Shown: positions 26,541 to 35,280 of the stretch, piece by piece | Layout: every line of letters starts with the position of its first letter | How positions within the stretch are numbered: the first letter of the stretch is position 1 | Assembly (NCBI RefSeq): GCF_019249655.2 | Contig: NZ_CP137557.1 | Location: forward strand, 712,001 to 776,000 | DNA from: Segatella copri | Lineage (GTDB): Bacteria > Bacteroidota > Bacteroidia > Bacteroidales > Bacteroidaceae | DNA length: 64,000 nt | Direction: 5' to 3' | The notes under the pieces: generated by a model | Told to the model about the DNA's origin: nothing | Database searches by the model: none | The model's input: the letters and a program-made list of their open reading frames with translations, nothing else | Program-made: the position numbers and the translations under genes

Positions 26541-27998
26541 TTACTGCTTGGTGAGAACCACCTTGTTAGCACCCTCGTGAGAGAGGTAGAGCTGAATCTT
26601 GTAAGTGCCTTCGCCAGCAGGAACGTTGAGGTCCTTACCATCCTTCACTGAAAGGTTGTCGTAAGCGGTAGCATCGCCGTTGGCGCCACCCCAGCTTATA
26701 GCCCAATCATCGTTCATGGCAAACTTGAAGCCATCCTTCAATGTTGTGGTGAGCTCCCAGTAACCTGCCTTTGCATTATATGTCATATGGCATTTTGCAT
26801 CGTCTACAGTCCATTTATTGTGGTTACCTACGACAGTGATAGACTTGATCTGAGTCAGAGCATATGTACCAGCTTGCAAGTCAACGTCAATCTTGTAGAA
26901 ACCAGCACCTGGGTCAGGGCAGTTCTTGCCGTTACCATTGTCTGCAATCTTGCCTTCGCCATCGAATTCATAGTCACCAGCCCATTCATCAGTTCCAGCC
27001 TGTGGCTTGAACTTGAACTCGCCATTCAGGTAATAGAATCCCTGATACTTGCCGTCTCCGTTTCCACCATAGAGGGCATTTGTTGTCTTCCAATTAGAAT
27101 CACCGCCAATCTCATAGAAGTACTCACCGAATGAGAGAGGAGTAATCTTGTAGGTGTAGTCCAACATATTGATCTCAACCTTGATGTACTTGGCACCAGC
27201 ACTTGCAGGAACCTTGAATGAAGCATCGTCGCCAACCTTTGCACGGGTATCCAACTGCTCTGTCTCATTCAGAGCGTTTTTGCCGTTACCCTTTGCTGTA
27301 CCGAGAACAGAATTCCAGTCATTATTAGCAGCTATAGCTTCGCAAGCTGCGTCATCTACAATACCGAACCAAGTATCGTCACCCTCCTTTGCAGGAATTG
27401 TGATTGTGAAGATAGGGTCGTCGTAAACATTAATGTCGCTATGGTTGAACTTCTGGGTCTTTGCTGCATCAGCAGTCCAATCCAAAGTACCACCAATAAT
27501 ATAGTAGTTTTGTGAGATGTTAGGAGCTACAGGTGTAGCAGTAACCTCCACAGTACCTGCGTCAATCAAAGCAGCCTGTCCATCCTTTACGGCAGTTGTG
27601 TAAACGTGACCGGCGAATGTACGAGCTACAGGAGCCTTTCCATAAACGCTTTCAATAAGAGCCTGCAAGTCTGCCTTGGTAGCTTTACCATCATTAGAAG
27701 TCTTTACTTCTGTTGCAGTTGCATTTTCTACACCCTTAGGGGTCAGTTCGATTCGGCTGTTTCCCAATTCGAAACCTTCTGGAAGAGTGGCAGAGCTGAT
27801 GGTATAAACATTCACGCTGTCTTCTGCTACTTTAGCCAGGTCTAATGCGCTAACAGCACTTGCCTGATAGCCAGGAATTGTGATGGCATCTTCCTGTGGG
27901 TTAGTCTGAGGATCTGCCCAGTCTTTGAAATCTTCGCTGCAGGACCCCATAAAGAGGCCTGCAAGTGCGATAGAGATATATAATGATAACTTTTTCAT
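26541..27998 (-). CDS. susF: SusF-like surface starch-binding lipoprotein
   Basis: A 485-residue lipoprotein with a lipobox at GLFMGSC (Cys20). The N-terminal domain (about 25-160) precedes three starch-binding-type repeats beginning YYIIGGTLDW (about 171), YFYEIGGDSNW (about 311) and ITVVGNHNKW (about 392). Each opens with a G-x-x-x-x-W motif typical of SusE/SusF CBM-like domains. It holds starch at the cell surface and has no catalytic role. It is the last gene of the operon, 24 bp after susE. Confidence 0.82.
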   Translation of the reverse strand: MKKLSLYISIALAGLFMGSCSEDFKDWADPQTNPQEDAITIPGYQASAVSALDLAKVAEDSVNVYTISSATLPEGFELGNSRIELTPKGVENATATEVKTSNDGKATKADLQALIESVYGKAPVARTFAGHVYTTAVKDGQAALIDAGTVEVTATPVAPNISQNYYIIGGTLDWTADAAKTQKFNHSDINVYDDPIFTITIPAKEGDDTWFGIVDDAACEAIAANNDWNSVLGTAKGNGKNALNETEQLDTRAKVGDDASFKVPASAGAKYIKVEINMLDYTYKITPLSFGEYFYEIGGDSNWKTTNALYGGNGDGKYQGFYYLNGEFKFKPQAGTDEWAGDYEFDGEGKIADNGNGKNCPDPGAGFYKIDVDLQAGTYALTQIKSITVVGNHNKWTVDDAKCHMTYNAKAGYWELTTTLKDGFKFAMNDDWAISWGGANGDATAYDNLSVKDGKDLNVPAGEGTYKIQLYLSHEGANKVVLTKQ

Positions 27999-28022
27999 TG
28001 TCTTTCGATTTTAAATCGTTAT

Positions 28023-29177
28023 TTACTTGATTTCACCTGTTCCCTTAGCGATGTTGAGGTGAACCTGCTGACCTACAGAACCTGTAGCTCTATCCTGGTC
28101 GCCGCCTGTTGCACGGTACTTGATCTTACCGTCTAATGTGACGAACTCAGAATGCCACCAGTCGTGTCCAGGAATCTTAACGTACATACGTACACCCTTA
28201 TCAGTACCAGCAGGAACTGAACCTACGAATGCAGGAGATACGAATTCTCCGTCCTTGGTTGTAGGTACGGTGAATGACCAGCCTTCAGCTTCCTCTGCGA
28301 AATCGTCGCTACCAGCTGCAGGACCAATGAGCCAGATTGTTGGCTTGTTGAACTGAACGTCATAGTGGATTTCACGGTTTACAACAGAAGTTGTTACGAT
28401 TACGAGATACCAGCCTGGGTTCTTGGAAGCGATATTGCCTCCATTGTCAATGATGTCGTCCTTGCAGTCGCCAGAAACAGTAATACCAGCATAACCAACT
28501 TCGCTATTATTCCATGCTGCTGCAGTATTAAACTTGATACCGCTATCGTCGATATAGACAAGATGCCAGAATGTATCCTCTGTACCATAAACCTGAACCA
28601 TATCGAAGCAATTGTCCCATTTCCAATCACAGAAGTTGCCTACAGTATATACATGGCTAGGCAAGTTGACTGGTGGCAATGAGAACAAGAGGTGAATCTT
28701 GTTGAGTGAAACTACATTAGAAAGAATCTCTGTTCCTTCTACAACATTACCATTACTGGTCACAATATTTGCCTTCAAGCGGAAGTAAGCTTTAACGTCC
28801 ATAGGGAAATCAGCCTCAGTCTTGCCTTTTTGCACATAGATGTTAGTCAAGGTACTTGCCAATGAAGCTGCATCAATTGCAACCTTGGCACTTGAGCTGG
28901 TTTCTGAAAGCTCAACAGCATCAGTCATATTTTCATCTGTTGCAACCTGAACTGTATATTGAACGCTTGCTGTATAGCCATAGTTTGGCTGTGAGCAGGT
29001 CAATATAATCTTAGACGAATTCGCCAGATCGATTGGTGTATTCTCCAATGCTGGAGTATTCAATTTGAACTCTGTTGGTGTCTGAATAGACGGATTAGAG
29101 TCATTGTCGTCGCTACAAGCTGTCATGAGAGTTAAACTCATGACAACGAGTAGAGCTGATTTAATTATATTTTTCAT
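28023..29177 (-). CDS. susE: SusE-like surface starch-binding lipoprotein
   Basis: A 384-residue lipoprotein with a lipobox at LMTAC (Cys21). The N-terminal Ig-like SusE domain (PTEFKLNTPALENTPIDLAN, about 35-54, to about 155) has the family pattern of repeated threonine-rich strands. It is followed by two binding modules, YTVGNFCDWKWDN (about 182-194) and TIWLIGPAAGSDD (about 276-288). It is the third gene of susCDEF and lies 26 bp after susD. Role: starch binding outside the cell. Confidence 0.85.
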   Translation of the reverse strand: MKNIIKSALLVVMSLTLMTACSDDNDSNPSIQTPTEFKLNTPALENTPIDLANSSKIILTCSQPNYGYTASVQYTVQVATDENMTDAVELSETSSSAKVAIDAASLASTLTNIYVQKGKTEADFPMDVKAYFRLKANIVTSNGNVVEGTEILSNVVSLNKIHLLFSLPPVNLPSHVYTVGNFCDWKWDNCFDMVQVYGTEDTFWHLVYIDDSGIKFNTAAAWNNSEVGYAGITVSGDCKDDIIDNGGNIASKNPGWYLVIVTTSVVNREIHYDVQFNKPTIWLIGPAAGSDDFAEEAEGWSFTVPTTKDGEFVSPAFVGSVPAGTDKGVRMYVKIPGHDWWHSEFVTLDGKIKYRATGGDQDRATGSVGQQVHLNIAKGTGEIK

Positions 29178-29203
29178 AATGAATTCCTTTTTATGTTTGC
29201 GAA

Positions 29204-30820
29204 TTAATATCCAGGGTTCTGAATCAGATTCTTGTTAGATGTCAACTCGTTGGTTGGGATAGCAAAGATATTCAAATCTTTAGAGAAGTTACGGCCTTCC
29301 TTGGTGCCACCCTTCCACTGCCAGTTGTAGTTGACATTTCCACCATAACGGTTGAAACGGATCAGATCCATACGACGGCGACCCTCGAAGTAGAACTCAC
29401 GGCTCCATTCGTCGCAGATATCGCTCAGAGAATAGCCCTTGTCTTCACGAGTAGAGGCATGTGCACGTTTGCGGATAGCATTGATAGCTGCGGTACCTTC
29501 CTCTGTAGTCTGATCACCATGCAGGCGGGCATCAGCTTCTGCAAAGTTCAGGTATGCCTCTGCAGCACGCATCAGGAAGAAGTCTGCATCTGGGAATGTA
29601 GCATCATGACCTGCGCTACCGTCTGTCTTGAAGTTGGTAAACTTAGCAACACCGAAACCGCTCTTGAAAGTAGAAACGTCATCATTATCCAATGAACGGT
29701 TTACACCATTGAAGAGAGCACGGTCGTCACCGGCAGCTTCTGCTGTAGCGTAGCTTTCAAGATTTGGAACGTTACCATTAGGGAAGAACTTCTTCACCAA
29801 GTCAGGACGAGCGCGGTTACCACCCCAAGCCTGGTCAGTACCATTGGTAGCTTTAGGGTTGTTTGGATTTGCGTGCATATCTTGATCGTAGGTAGAAGCC
29901 AACAGGAAGAGTGTAGTACCCCAGCTTGTGGTCTTCAAACCATCCTGCAAGAGAGGGAAGATACCCTCGTAAGCAGCATCTGTCTCACCGTTATCGCCCA
30001 TGAAGAGCATCTGGTAAGCACTCCAGCCGTTTACGCTTGTGGTGTTCAGCTTATAAGAAGAATCCATCACCTTCTTGGCGTATGACTTAGCCTTCTCCCA
30101 CTGAGGTGTGCCTGTATAAACTTCTGCATTGAGGTAGAGACGGGAGAGAAGCAACCAGCATGCAGCCTTATCTACACGGCCGTAACCGGCATCTGTTGAC
30201 TTCTTAGCCTTTGCTTCAGAAAGGTTTGGCTCTATTTCAAGAAGCTCCTTCTCGAGCCATTCGTAAACCTGTGCTCTGGTATATCTTTCAGGCTTGGTCA
30301 ATGGCTGAAGTGTAAATGGGATGTTGCCCCATCCGTCCATCAAGCTAAAATATTCGTATGCTCTCAGGAAGCGAATCTCTGCAAGCTTGGTTGCATCCTG
30401 ATCTCCTGCTTCAGCAAGATACTGGTTGCAATAAGCAATACCTGTTGTAATACGGGCATACAAACCGGTCAACATTGGGTTTGTGGCATTGTAGCTATTA
30501 TAGCAGAAGCCAGCTATACCATCATCACCCCAACCGCAGATAGCCTCATCGGTTGGTAATTCGTTTGCATTGAATGTCTGGCGTACAAAACCAGATGTAC
30601 CACCGTCAATACCATCAATGTCGCAGTCACCATTAGCACCACCATTACCAGCCATGGCAAAGTTAGCGTAGCACTTGTTGAAAAGGCCATCGATGTTAAG
30701 GTTTGTCTGGATGTTTGGGTTAATCGGAGTAACATCCAAATCACCGACACATGATGTTGTTGTTCCCATTGTAAGCAGGAGTGCTGCTACAGGAACAATA
30801 TTTTTAATATATTTTTTCAT
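29204..30820 (-). CDS. susD: SusD/RagB-family starch-binding lipoprotein
   Basis: A 538-residue lipoprotein (lipobox TTSC, Cys24) that closes over the SusC barrel and captures maltodextrin. Family marks include the TPR-like helices with LAEIRFLRAYEYFSLMDGWG (about 146-165), RVDKAACWLLLSRLYLNAEV (about 215-234) and the C-terminal EFYFEGRRRMDLIRFNRYGG. It follows susC with an 18-bp gap. Size and context match the starch SusD. Confidence 0.92.
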   Translation of the reverse strand: MKKYIKNIVPVAALLLTMGTTTSCVGDLDVTPINPNIQTNLNIDGLFNKCYANFAMAGNGGANGDCDIDGIDGGTSGFVRQTFNANELPTDEAICGWGDDGIAGFCYNSYNATNPMLTGLYARITTGIAYCNQYLAEAGDQDATKLAEIRFLRAYEYFSLMDGWGNIPFTLQPLTKPERYTRAQVYEWLEKELLEIEPNLSEAKAKKSTDAGYGRVDKAACWLLLSRLYLNAEVYTGTPQWEKAKSYAKKVMDSSYKLNTTSVNGWSAYQMLFMGDNGETDAAYEGIFPLLQDGLKTTSWGTTLFLLASTYDQDMHANPNNPKATNGTDQAWGGNRARPDLVKKFFPNGNVPNLESYATAEAAGDDRALFNGVNRSLDNDDVSTFKSGFGVAKFTNFKTDGSAGHDATFPDADFFLMRAAEAYLNFAEADARLHGDQTTEEGTAAINAIRKRAHASTREDKGYSLSDICDEWSREFYFEGRRRMDLIRFNRYGGNVNYNWQWKGGTKEGRNFSKDLNIFAIPTNELTSNKNLIQNPGY

Positions 30821-30838
30821 AATGAATATCCTTTCTTA

Positions 30839-33800
30839 TTAGAAATTCAAGCTAAGACCAACTACAACAGAGAATGGACGTGGGTAGAGGTTGTTGTCAT
30901 TACCATCGCCTACTTCTGGATCCAAGCCGTCATAATTTGTAATTGTGAATACATTTGATGCAGTAGCGTATGCACGACCTGAAAGTCCATGCCAGCCGCT
31001 TGACTTAAACAGGTTGTTGAAGCTGTAACCCAATGTGATGTTGTCACACTTCAGGAATGAAGCGTTCTTCACATAGTAGTCAGACAACTTAGAAGTAATC
31101 TCGTAGGTCTGCCAGTTTCTCTCAACAGTACTCTTCAAACGGTTAGAGAAGTACTTCAAAGAGTTAGAGAACCACTCACCTGTATTCATGTTACTCATGC
31201 CCTGCTCAACATTGTTATATACATAGTTGCCGAGGCTTGCACGCAAAGAGAAACCGAAGTCCCAGTTCTTGTATTCCAGGCGAGAAGAGAAGCCCATAGT
31301 TACAGGAGCTGCTGGGCTCTTGTAGAGATACTTATCGCTTTCATTGATCTTACCGTCACCGTTACGGTCAACTACGCAGTTCTCAATTGGCTTGCCGTTC
31401 TTGTCGTAAACCTGCTGGTAAACATAGTATGAGTTCATTGCATAACCCACCTGGTTAGCCTGCAGATAAGCACCAGAACCATCACCTACCTTGATGTTTG
31501 TATTAACAACAGGAGCACCATTCTCAGATACACCATTCAAGTCGGTAATCTCGTTCTTGTTGTAAGTGAAGTTGTATGTCATGGTCCAGAACCAGTCCTT
31601 GGTCTGGATAGCACGCCAGGTAATAGCTGCTTCAACACCGGTATTCTTCAAGGAACCGATGTTCTGCCATGCCTGGTTCTTGTAACCTGCCATAGAAGAA
31701 AGTGGAGCATAGTTCAACAGATCGGTAGTCTTTCTGTAGTACCAATCTACGCTACCAGACAATCTCTGATCCATGATGCCCCAATCCAAACCTACGTTGT
31801 AGGTAGAGGTTGTTTCCCACTTCAAGTCAGGACGGTAGTTATTTGGTCTGTAAAGTTCACCCTCACCAGTAACTGGATAGAAACCATTTGTACCAGTGCT
31901 GATAGAATAAGAAGGAATCCACTCATAGTCACCGATAGAACCAGCCTGCTGACCTGTCTTACCATAACCCAGACGGAGTTTCAAGTCAGACAACCAGTTA
32001 GCGTTCTTCAGGAATGCTTCTTCGTTAGCCTTCCATGCAAAGGCGAATGATGGGAACCATGCCCAGTGCTCCTTGAAACGTGAAGAACCATCATCACGAA
32101 CGGTTGCTGTCAGGAAGTAACGGTCGAGCAATGTGTAGTTGGCACGTCCGAAGAAAGATACCAGGTAGCTTTCGCTCTTCTCGCTATATGGAGTATGAGG
32201 ACGCTCTGTGCCAGCAAGACTTGCATCGTTATTTGTATCTTGATAATAGCCTACATAGTCATTGTTCTTGCTGCGCCAGAAGTGCTGCCACTCATAACCA
32301 GCCATAATGTCGAAGTGATGAATCTTGTTGAAATCCTTGTAGTACTGAGCGTAAGCACTCAAAGAGAGGTTGCGCTTCAGAATTTCCTCACCACCGTAGC
32401 TACCATAGTACATTGCGCTTGTGCAAGATGAAGCAAATGACTGGCTCTGGCGACCCTTTGAGATATCTGCACCCAAGGTTGCATGCAATCTCAAGTCCTC
32501 GAAACCGTGTACCTTATAGTCGATGTCTGCACTACCGATGAATGAACGGCTGTGAGCAATCTGACTGCCCTGATCCAGCAAAGACAGAGGGTTAGGCATC
32601 TGTGTGGTGCTGTCATAAGTGAAAGGCCATGTATTGTCACCAAATTCTGCTTTCTTTGACCACTGGAAATAGCAACCATAGTTGTAGAGAGTCTCTTTCA
32701 TATAGCTGCCCAACTGATTCTTGTGGTATTGAGATGTAAACTTGTATGGATCCTGAGTAGGGTCCATTCTTACAGCTGATGATACTACAGAACCATCAGT
32801 ATATAAGGTTCTTGCATACATACCCTTGGCATTCAGGTTCAATGTCAAGTGATCCTGGAAGAATGATGGGTTCAAGTTCAAAGATGCTGTAGCACGTTTG
32901 AAGTCTGATGTCTTTATGATACCCTGCTGGTCTGTATAACCTACAGAAACACGGTATGGGAGAGACTTAGCTGCGCCAGAAACTGTAATGTTGTGGTCGT
33001 GGCTGATAGCTGTACGGTAAATCAGGTCCTGCCAGTTGGTGTTGGCTGTACCCAGTGCGCTATAAGCTTCACTGTCTTTGCCATACAGTCTTTCCACATT
33101 TGCACGGAACTCGTCAGCGCTAAGAACATCAACCGTGTTCTTCTTCTCGCTGATGGTTACGCTACCAGAGTAAGAAACGGTAGGCTTCTGACCCTTGCGA
33201 CCCTTCTTGGTTGTAATGATGATGACACCGTTAGAACCGCGGGAACCATAAATAGCAGTTGCAGAAGCATCTTTCAAGACACTGAAAGACTCAATATCCT
33301 GTGGGTTAACTACAGAAAGGAGGTTAGAAAGACCCTTAACACCATCGTTGTCCATTGCCAGACCATCGATAACGATCAATGGGTCGTTAGATGCGTTCAA
33401 AGAAGAACCACCACGAACACGGATCTTGGCACCACCACCAGGGGTACCATCGTTGCTGGTAATGTTTACACCGGCAACCTTACCAGTAAGCATATCCTGT
33501 GCGTTAACAACCACACCCTTATTCTTAGAATCAGGTTTGATAGCTGTAACAGAACCGGTTAAGTCAGACTTCTTAGCCACACCATAACCGATGACAACGA
33601 CTTCGTTCAAAGCCTTTGAATCATCACTCATAGTAATGTTCATCTCTTTAGAAGCCTTCACGGTCTGTGGAGTCATTCCCAGATAGGTGAAAGTAAGGTT
33701 GGTACCTGGAGCTGCGTCAACAGAGAAGTTACCATCCATGTCGGTAATACCTACTGCCTTACCGTTCACTGTAATGGTAGCACCCATGACTGGTTCACCG

Positions 33801-33922
33801 GAAGCATCCTTCACGTGTCCCTTAATCGCATTAGTCTGCGCAAAGGAACTTGCTGTCAGAAGCAGACCACCTGCGAGGGTCAATGCTCTGAGAGGCAATT
33901 TAAATTTTACCTGCTTCATCAT
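30839..33922 (-). CDS. susC: SusC/RagA-family TonB-dependent starch transporter
   Basis: A 1027-residue outer-membrane barrel. Signal peptide about 1-28, then a carboxypeptidase-regulatory-like domain (IKGHVKDASGEPVMGATITV, about 33-52), the plug with EVVVIGYGVAKKSDLTGSV (about 107-125) and IRVRGGSSLNASNDPLIVID, and a 22-strand barrel ending LSLNF. It imports maltooligosaccharides with TonB energy. First gene of susCDEF. A -7 box is at 34050-34057, and a LacI-type palindrome is shared with the divergent regulator. Confidence 0.93.
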   Translation of the reverse strand: MMKQVKFKLPLRALTLAGGLLLTASSFAQTNAIKGHVKDASGEPVMGATITVNGKAVGITDMDGNFSVDAAPGTNLTFTYLGMTPQTVKASKEMNITMSDDSKALNEVVVIGYGVAKKSDLTGSVTAIKPDSKNKGVVVNAQDMLTGKVAGVNITSNDGTPGGGAKIRVRGGSSLNASNDPLIVIDGLAMDNDGVKGLSNLLSVVNPQDIESFSVLKDASATAIYGSRGSNGVIIITTKKGRKGQKPTVSYSGSVTISEKKNTVDVLSADEFRANVERLYGKDSEAYSALGTANTNWQDLIYRTAISHDHNITVSGAAKSLPYRVSVGYTDQQGIIKTSDFKRATASLNLNPSFFQDHLTLNLNAKGMYARTLYTDGSVVSSAVRMDPTQDPYKFTSQYHKNQLGSYMKETLYNYGCYFQWSKKAEFGDNTWPFTYDSTTQMPNPLSLLDQGSQIAHSRSFIGSADIDYKVHGFEDLRLHATLGADISKGRQSQSFASSCTSAMYYGSYGGEEILKRNLSLSAYAQYYKDFNKIHHFDIMAGYEWQHFWRSKNNDYVGYYQDTNNDASLAGTERPHTPYSEKSESYLVSFFGRANYTLLDRYFLTATVRDDGSSRFKEHWAWFPSFAFAWKANEEAFLKNANWLSDLKLRLGYGKTGQQAGSIGDYEWIPSYSISTGTNGFYPVTGEGELYRPNNYRPDLKWETTSTYNVGLDWGIMDQRLSGSVDWYYRKTTDLLNYAPLSSMAGYKNQAWQNIGSLKNTGVEAAITWRAIQTKDWFWTMTYNFTYNKNEITDLNGVSENGAPVVNTNIKVGDGSGAYLQANQVGYAMNSYYVYQQVYDKNGKPIENCVVDRNGDGKINESDKYLYKSPAAPVTMGFSSRLEYKNWDFGFSLRASLGNYVYNNVEQGMSNMNTGEWFSNSLKYFSNRLKSTVERNWQTYEITSKLSDYYVKNASFLKCDNITLGYSFNNLFKSSGWHGLSGRAYATASNVFTITNYDGLDPEVGDGNDNNLYPRPFSVVVGLSLNF

Positions 33923-34049
33923 TTTGCTTGATTTTTAAGTTTATGTTTATAATTATATTTAAATTCGTAGTTGAATATCATTGTTAGTCTCTGGCCTTGT
34001 TTTATAAAAAAATAGGTCGAGGTTTTGCGTTGCTTATTCTTTCTGGGTG

Positions 34050-34057
34050 CAAATTTA
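34050..34057 (-). promoter_or_regulatory. -7 box of the susC operon
   Basis: The minus strand reads TAAATTTG, 127 bp upstream of the susC ATG. Its centre (34053.5) is 65 bp from the operator centre (34118.5). Confidence 0.6.
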
Positions 34058-34112
34058 CAGTGTTTTTCGATACAATGCACTATTTTTTAGTTAATTCCGT
34101 TATTTCTTATGC

Positions 34113-34124
34113 GCAAACGTTTGC
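34113..34124. promoter_or_regulatory. LacI-type operator shared by susC and lacI
   Basis: A perfect palindrome, GCAAACGTTTGC, lies almost midway between two divergent -7 boxes (65 bp from that of susC, 66 bp from that of the regulator gene). The CG-centred form is typical for LacI/GalR-family proteins. Confidence 0.75.
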
Positions 34125-34180
34125 ACTTGATTTGCTTGATATTAATCAAGTAAAAAGGTACAAGATAACGGATATTTGTC

Positions 34181-34188
34181 TAATTTTG
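34181..34188 (+). promoter_or_regulatory. -7 box of the LacI-type regulator gene
   Basis: TAATTTTG, 20 bp before the ATG at 34209; centre 66 bp from the operator centre. No clear TTTG element at about -33 was seen. Confidence 0.55.
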
Positions 34189-34208
34189 CAGCGTAACTTA
34201 GAAACAAC

Positions 34209-35234
34209 ATGAACGAAAATAACAATATAACAATGAAGGATATTGCTCGCGACCTGGGGGTAAGCATCGCCACGGTGAGCCGAGCATTGAAGGACAGTCC
34301 GAGAATCAGTGCTGCCCAGAAGGAGCGTATTCAAGCATACGCACGTGAACATAACTTCTATCCGAACATCATCGGCGAGGCACTTCGCCACAGCAGGGTG
34401 CAGCCGATGAAGGTAATCGGAGTTATCATCCCCGAGATGGTTCACTATTATTTTATGTCTATCCTCTCGGGAATAGAGGAGGAGGCGAGAGCCAGGGGAT
34501 ATCGTGTGATGGTGGCGCAGAGCAAGGAACGATACGACCGAGAGGTGGCTATCTGTGAAGACTTCTATAAGAATAAGGTGTGTGGCATCATCGTTTCGCA
34601 GGCAAAGGATACCAAGCAGTATGACCATTTCGAGAAGTTGATGGACAATGGTGTGCCGCTCGTCTTCATCGACCGAATCTGTACGGGGGTGAACTGCTCC
34701 AGAGTGGTGGTGGATGACTACATGGGTGCCTTCACCGCCGTGACCCATCTCATTGATACGGGCTGCAAGAAGATAGCCTTCTATGGTTCGCCAATGAACA
34801 TGGAGATTTCCAAAAACAGATACAACGGTTACCATGATGCCATCGTGAAGCATGGACTTACCGAGAACCCTGACTGGGTGAGAATCTGCGATAACCGTGC
34901 GCAGGCTGAGGCTATCACGCCTGAAATCCTGGAGCAGGATGAAGTGCCGGATGCTTTCTTCGCCATCAATGACGATACCGCCATCGGCATCCTCTATACC
35001 GCCAAGCGCATGGGATACGCTGTGCCTGATGACATCAGTATCTGCGGTTTTACCAATGGCGACCGTGCCAAGGCGAGCGACCCGATGCTTACCACCGTGG
35101 AACAGCGAGGCGTAGCAGTGGGCGAGGAAGCAGCAAATATCCTCTTCGGACAGGTGGAGGGATCCATCCAGAAGGATGATGTGGAGAAAAGAGTGGTGAG
35201 AACCCGACTTGTGGTAAGAGGAACTACGAGATAA
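34209..35234 (+). CDS. LacI-family regulator of the starch locus
   Basis: A 341-residue protein. The N-terminal HTH reads MKDIARDLGVSIATVSRALK (residues 9-28) followed by the hinge AREHNFYPNIIGEALRHSR. The sugar-binding domain has VIGVIIPEMVHYYFMSILSG (about 73-92), VPLVFIDRICTGVNC, and the typical C-terminal DISICGFTNG and LTTVEQRGVAVGEEAA. No membrane or kinase part. It is transcribed away from susC and into the MFS gene (46-bp gap). I infer maltose or a maltodextrin derivative as effector and autoregulation through the palindrome at 34113-34124. It is not related to B. theta SusR. Confidence 0.92.
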   Translation: MNENNNITMKDIARDLGVSIATVSRALKDSPRISAAQKERIQAYAREHNFYPNIIGEALRHSRVQPMKVIGVIIPEMVHYYFMSILSGIEEEARARGYRVMVAQSKERYDREVAICEDFYKNKVCGIIVSQAKDTKQYDHFEKLMDNGVPLVFIDRICTGVNCSRVVVDDYMGAFTAVTHLIDTGCKKIAFYGSPMNMEISKNRYNGYHDAIVKHGLTENPDWVRICDNRAQAEAITPEILEQDEVPDAFFAINDDTAIGILYTAKRMGYAVPDDISICGFTNGDRAKASDPMLTTVEQRGVAVGEEAANILFGQVEGSIQKDDVEKRVVRTRLVVRGTTR

Positions 35235-35270
35235 GCTTGAACTTTGAACACCGAACATTGAAATTTAAAA
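35235..35270 (+). repeat. TTGAACTTTGAACA-type repeat upstream of the MFS gene
   Basis: The 46-bp gap between the regulator and the MFS gene holds TTGAACTTTGAACA and CCGAACATTGAAAT. These resemble the gap repeats near recG but are in the opposite orientation relative to transcription. Confidence 0.4.
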
Positions 35271-35280
35271 TAACAACAAT

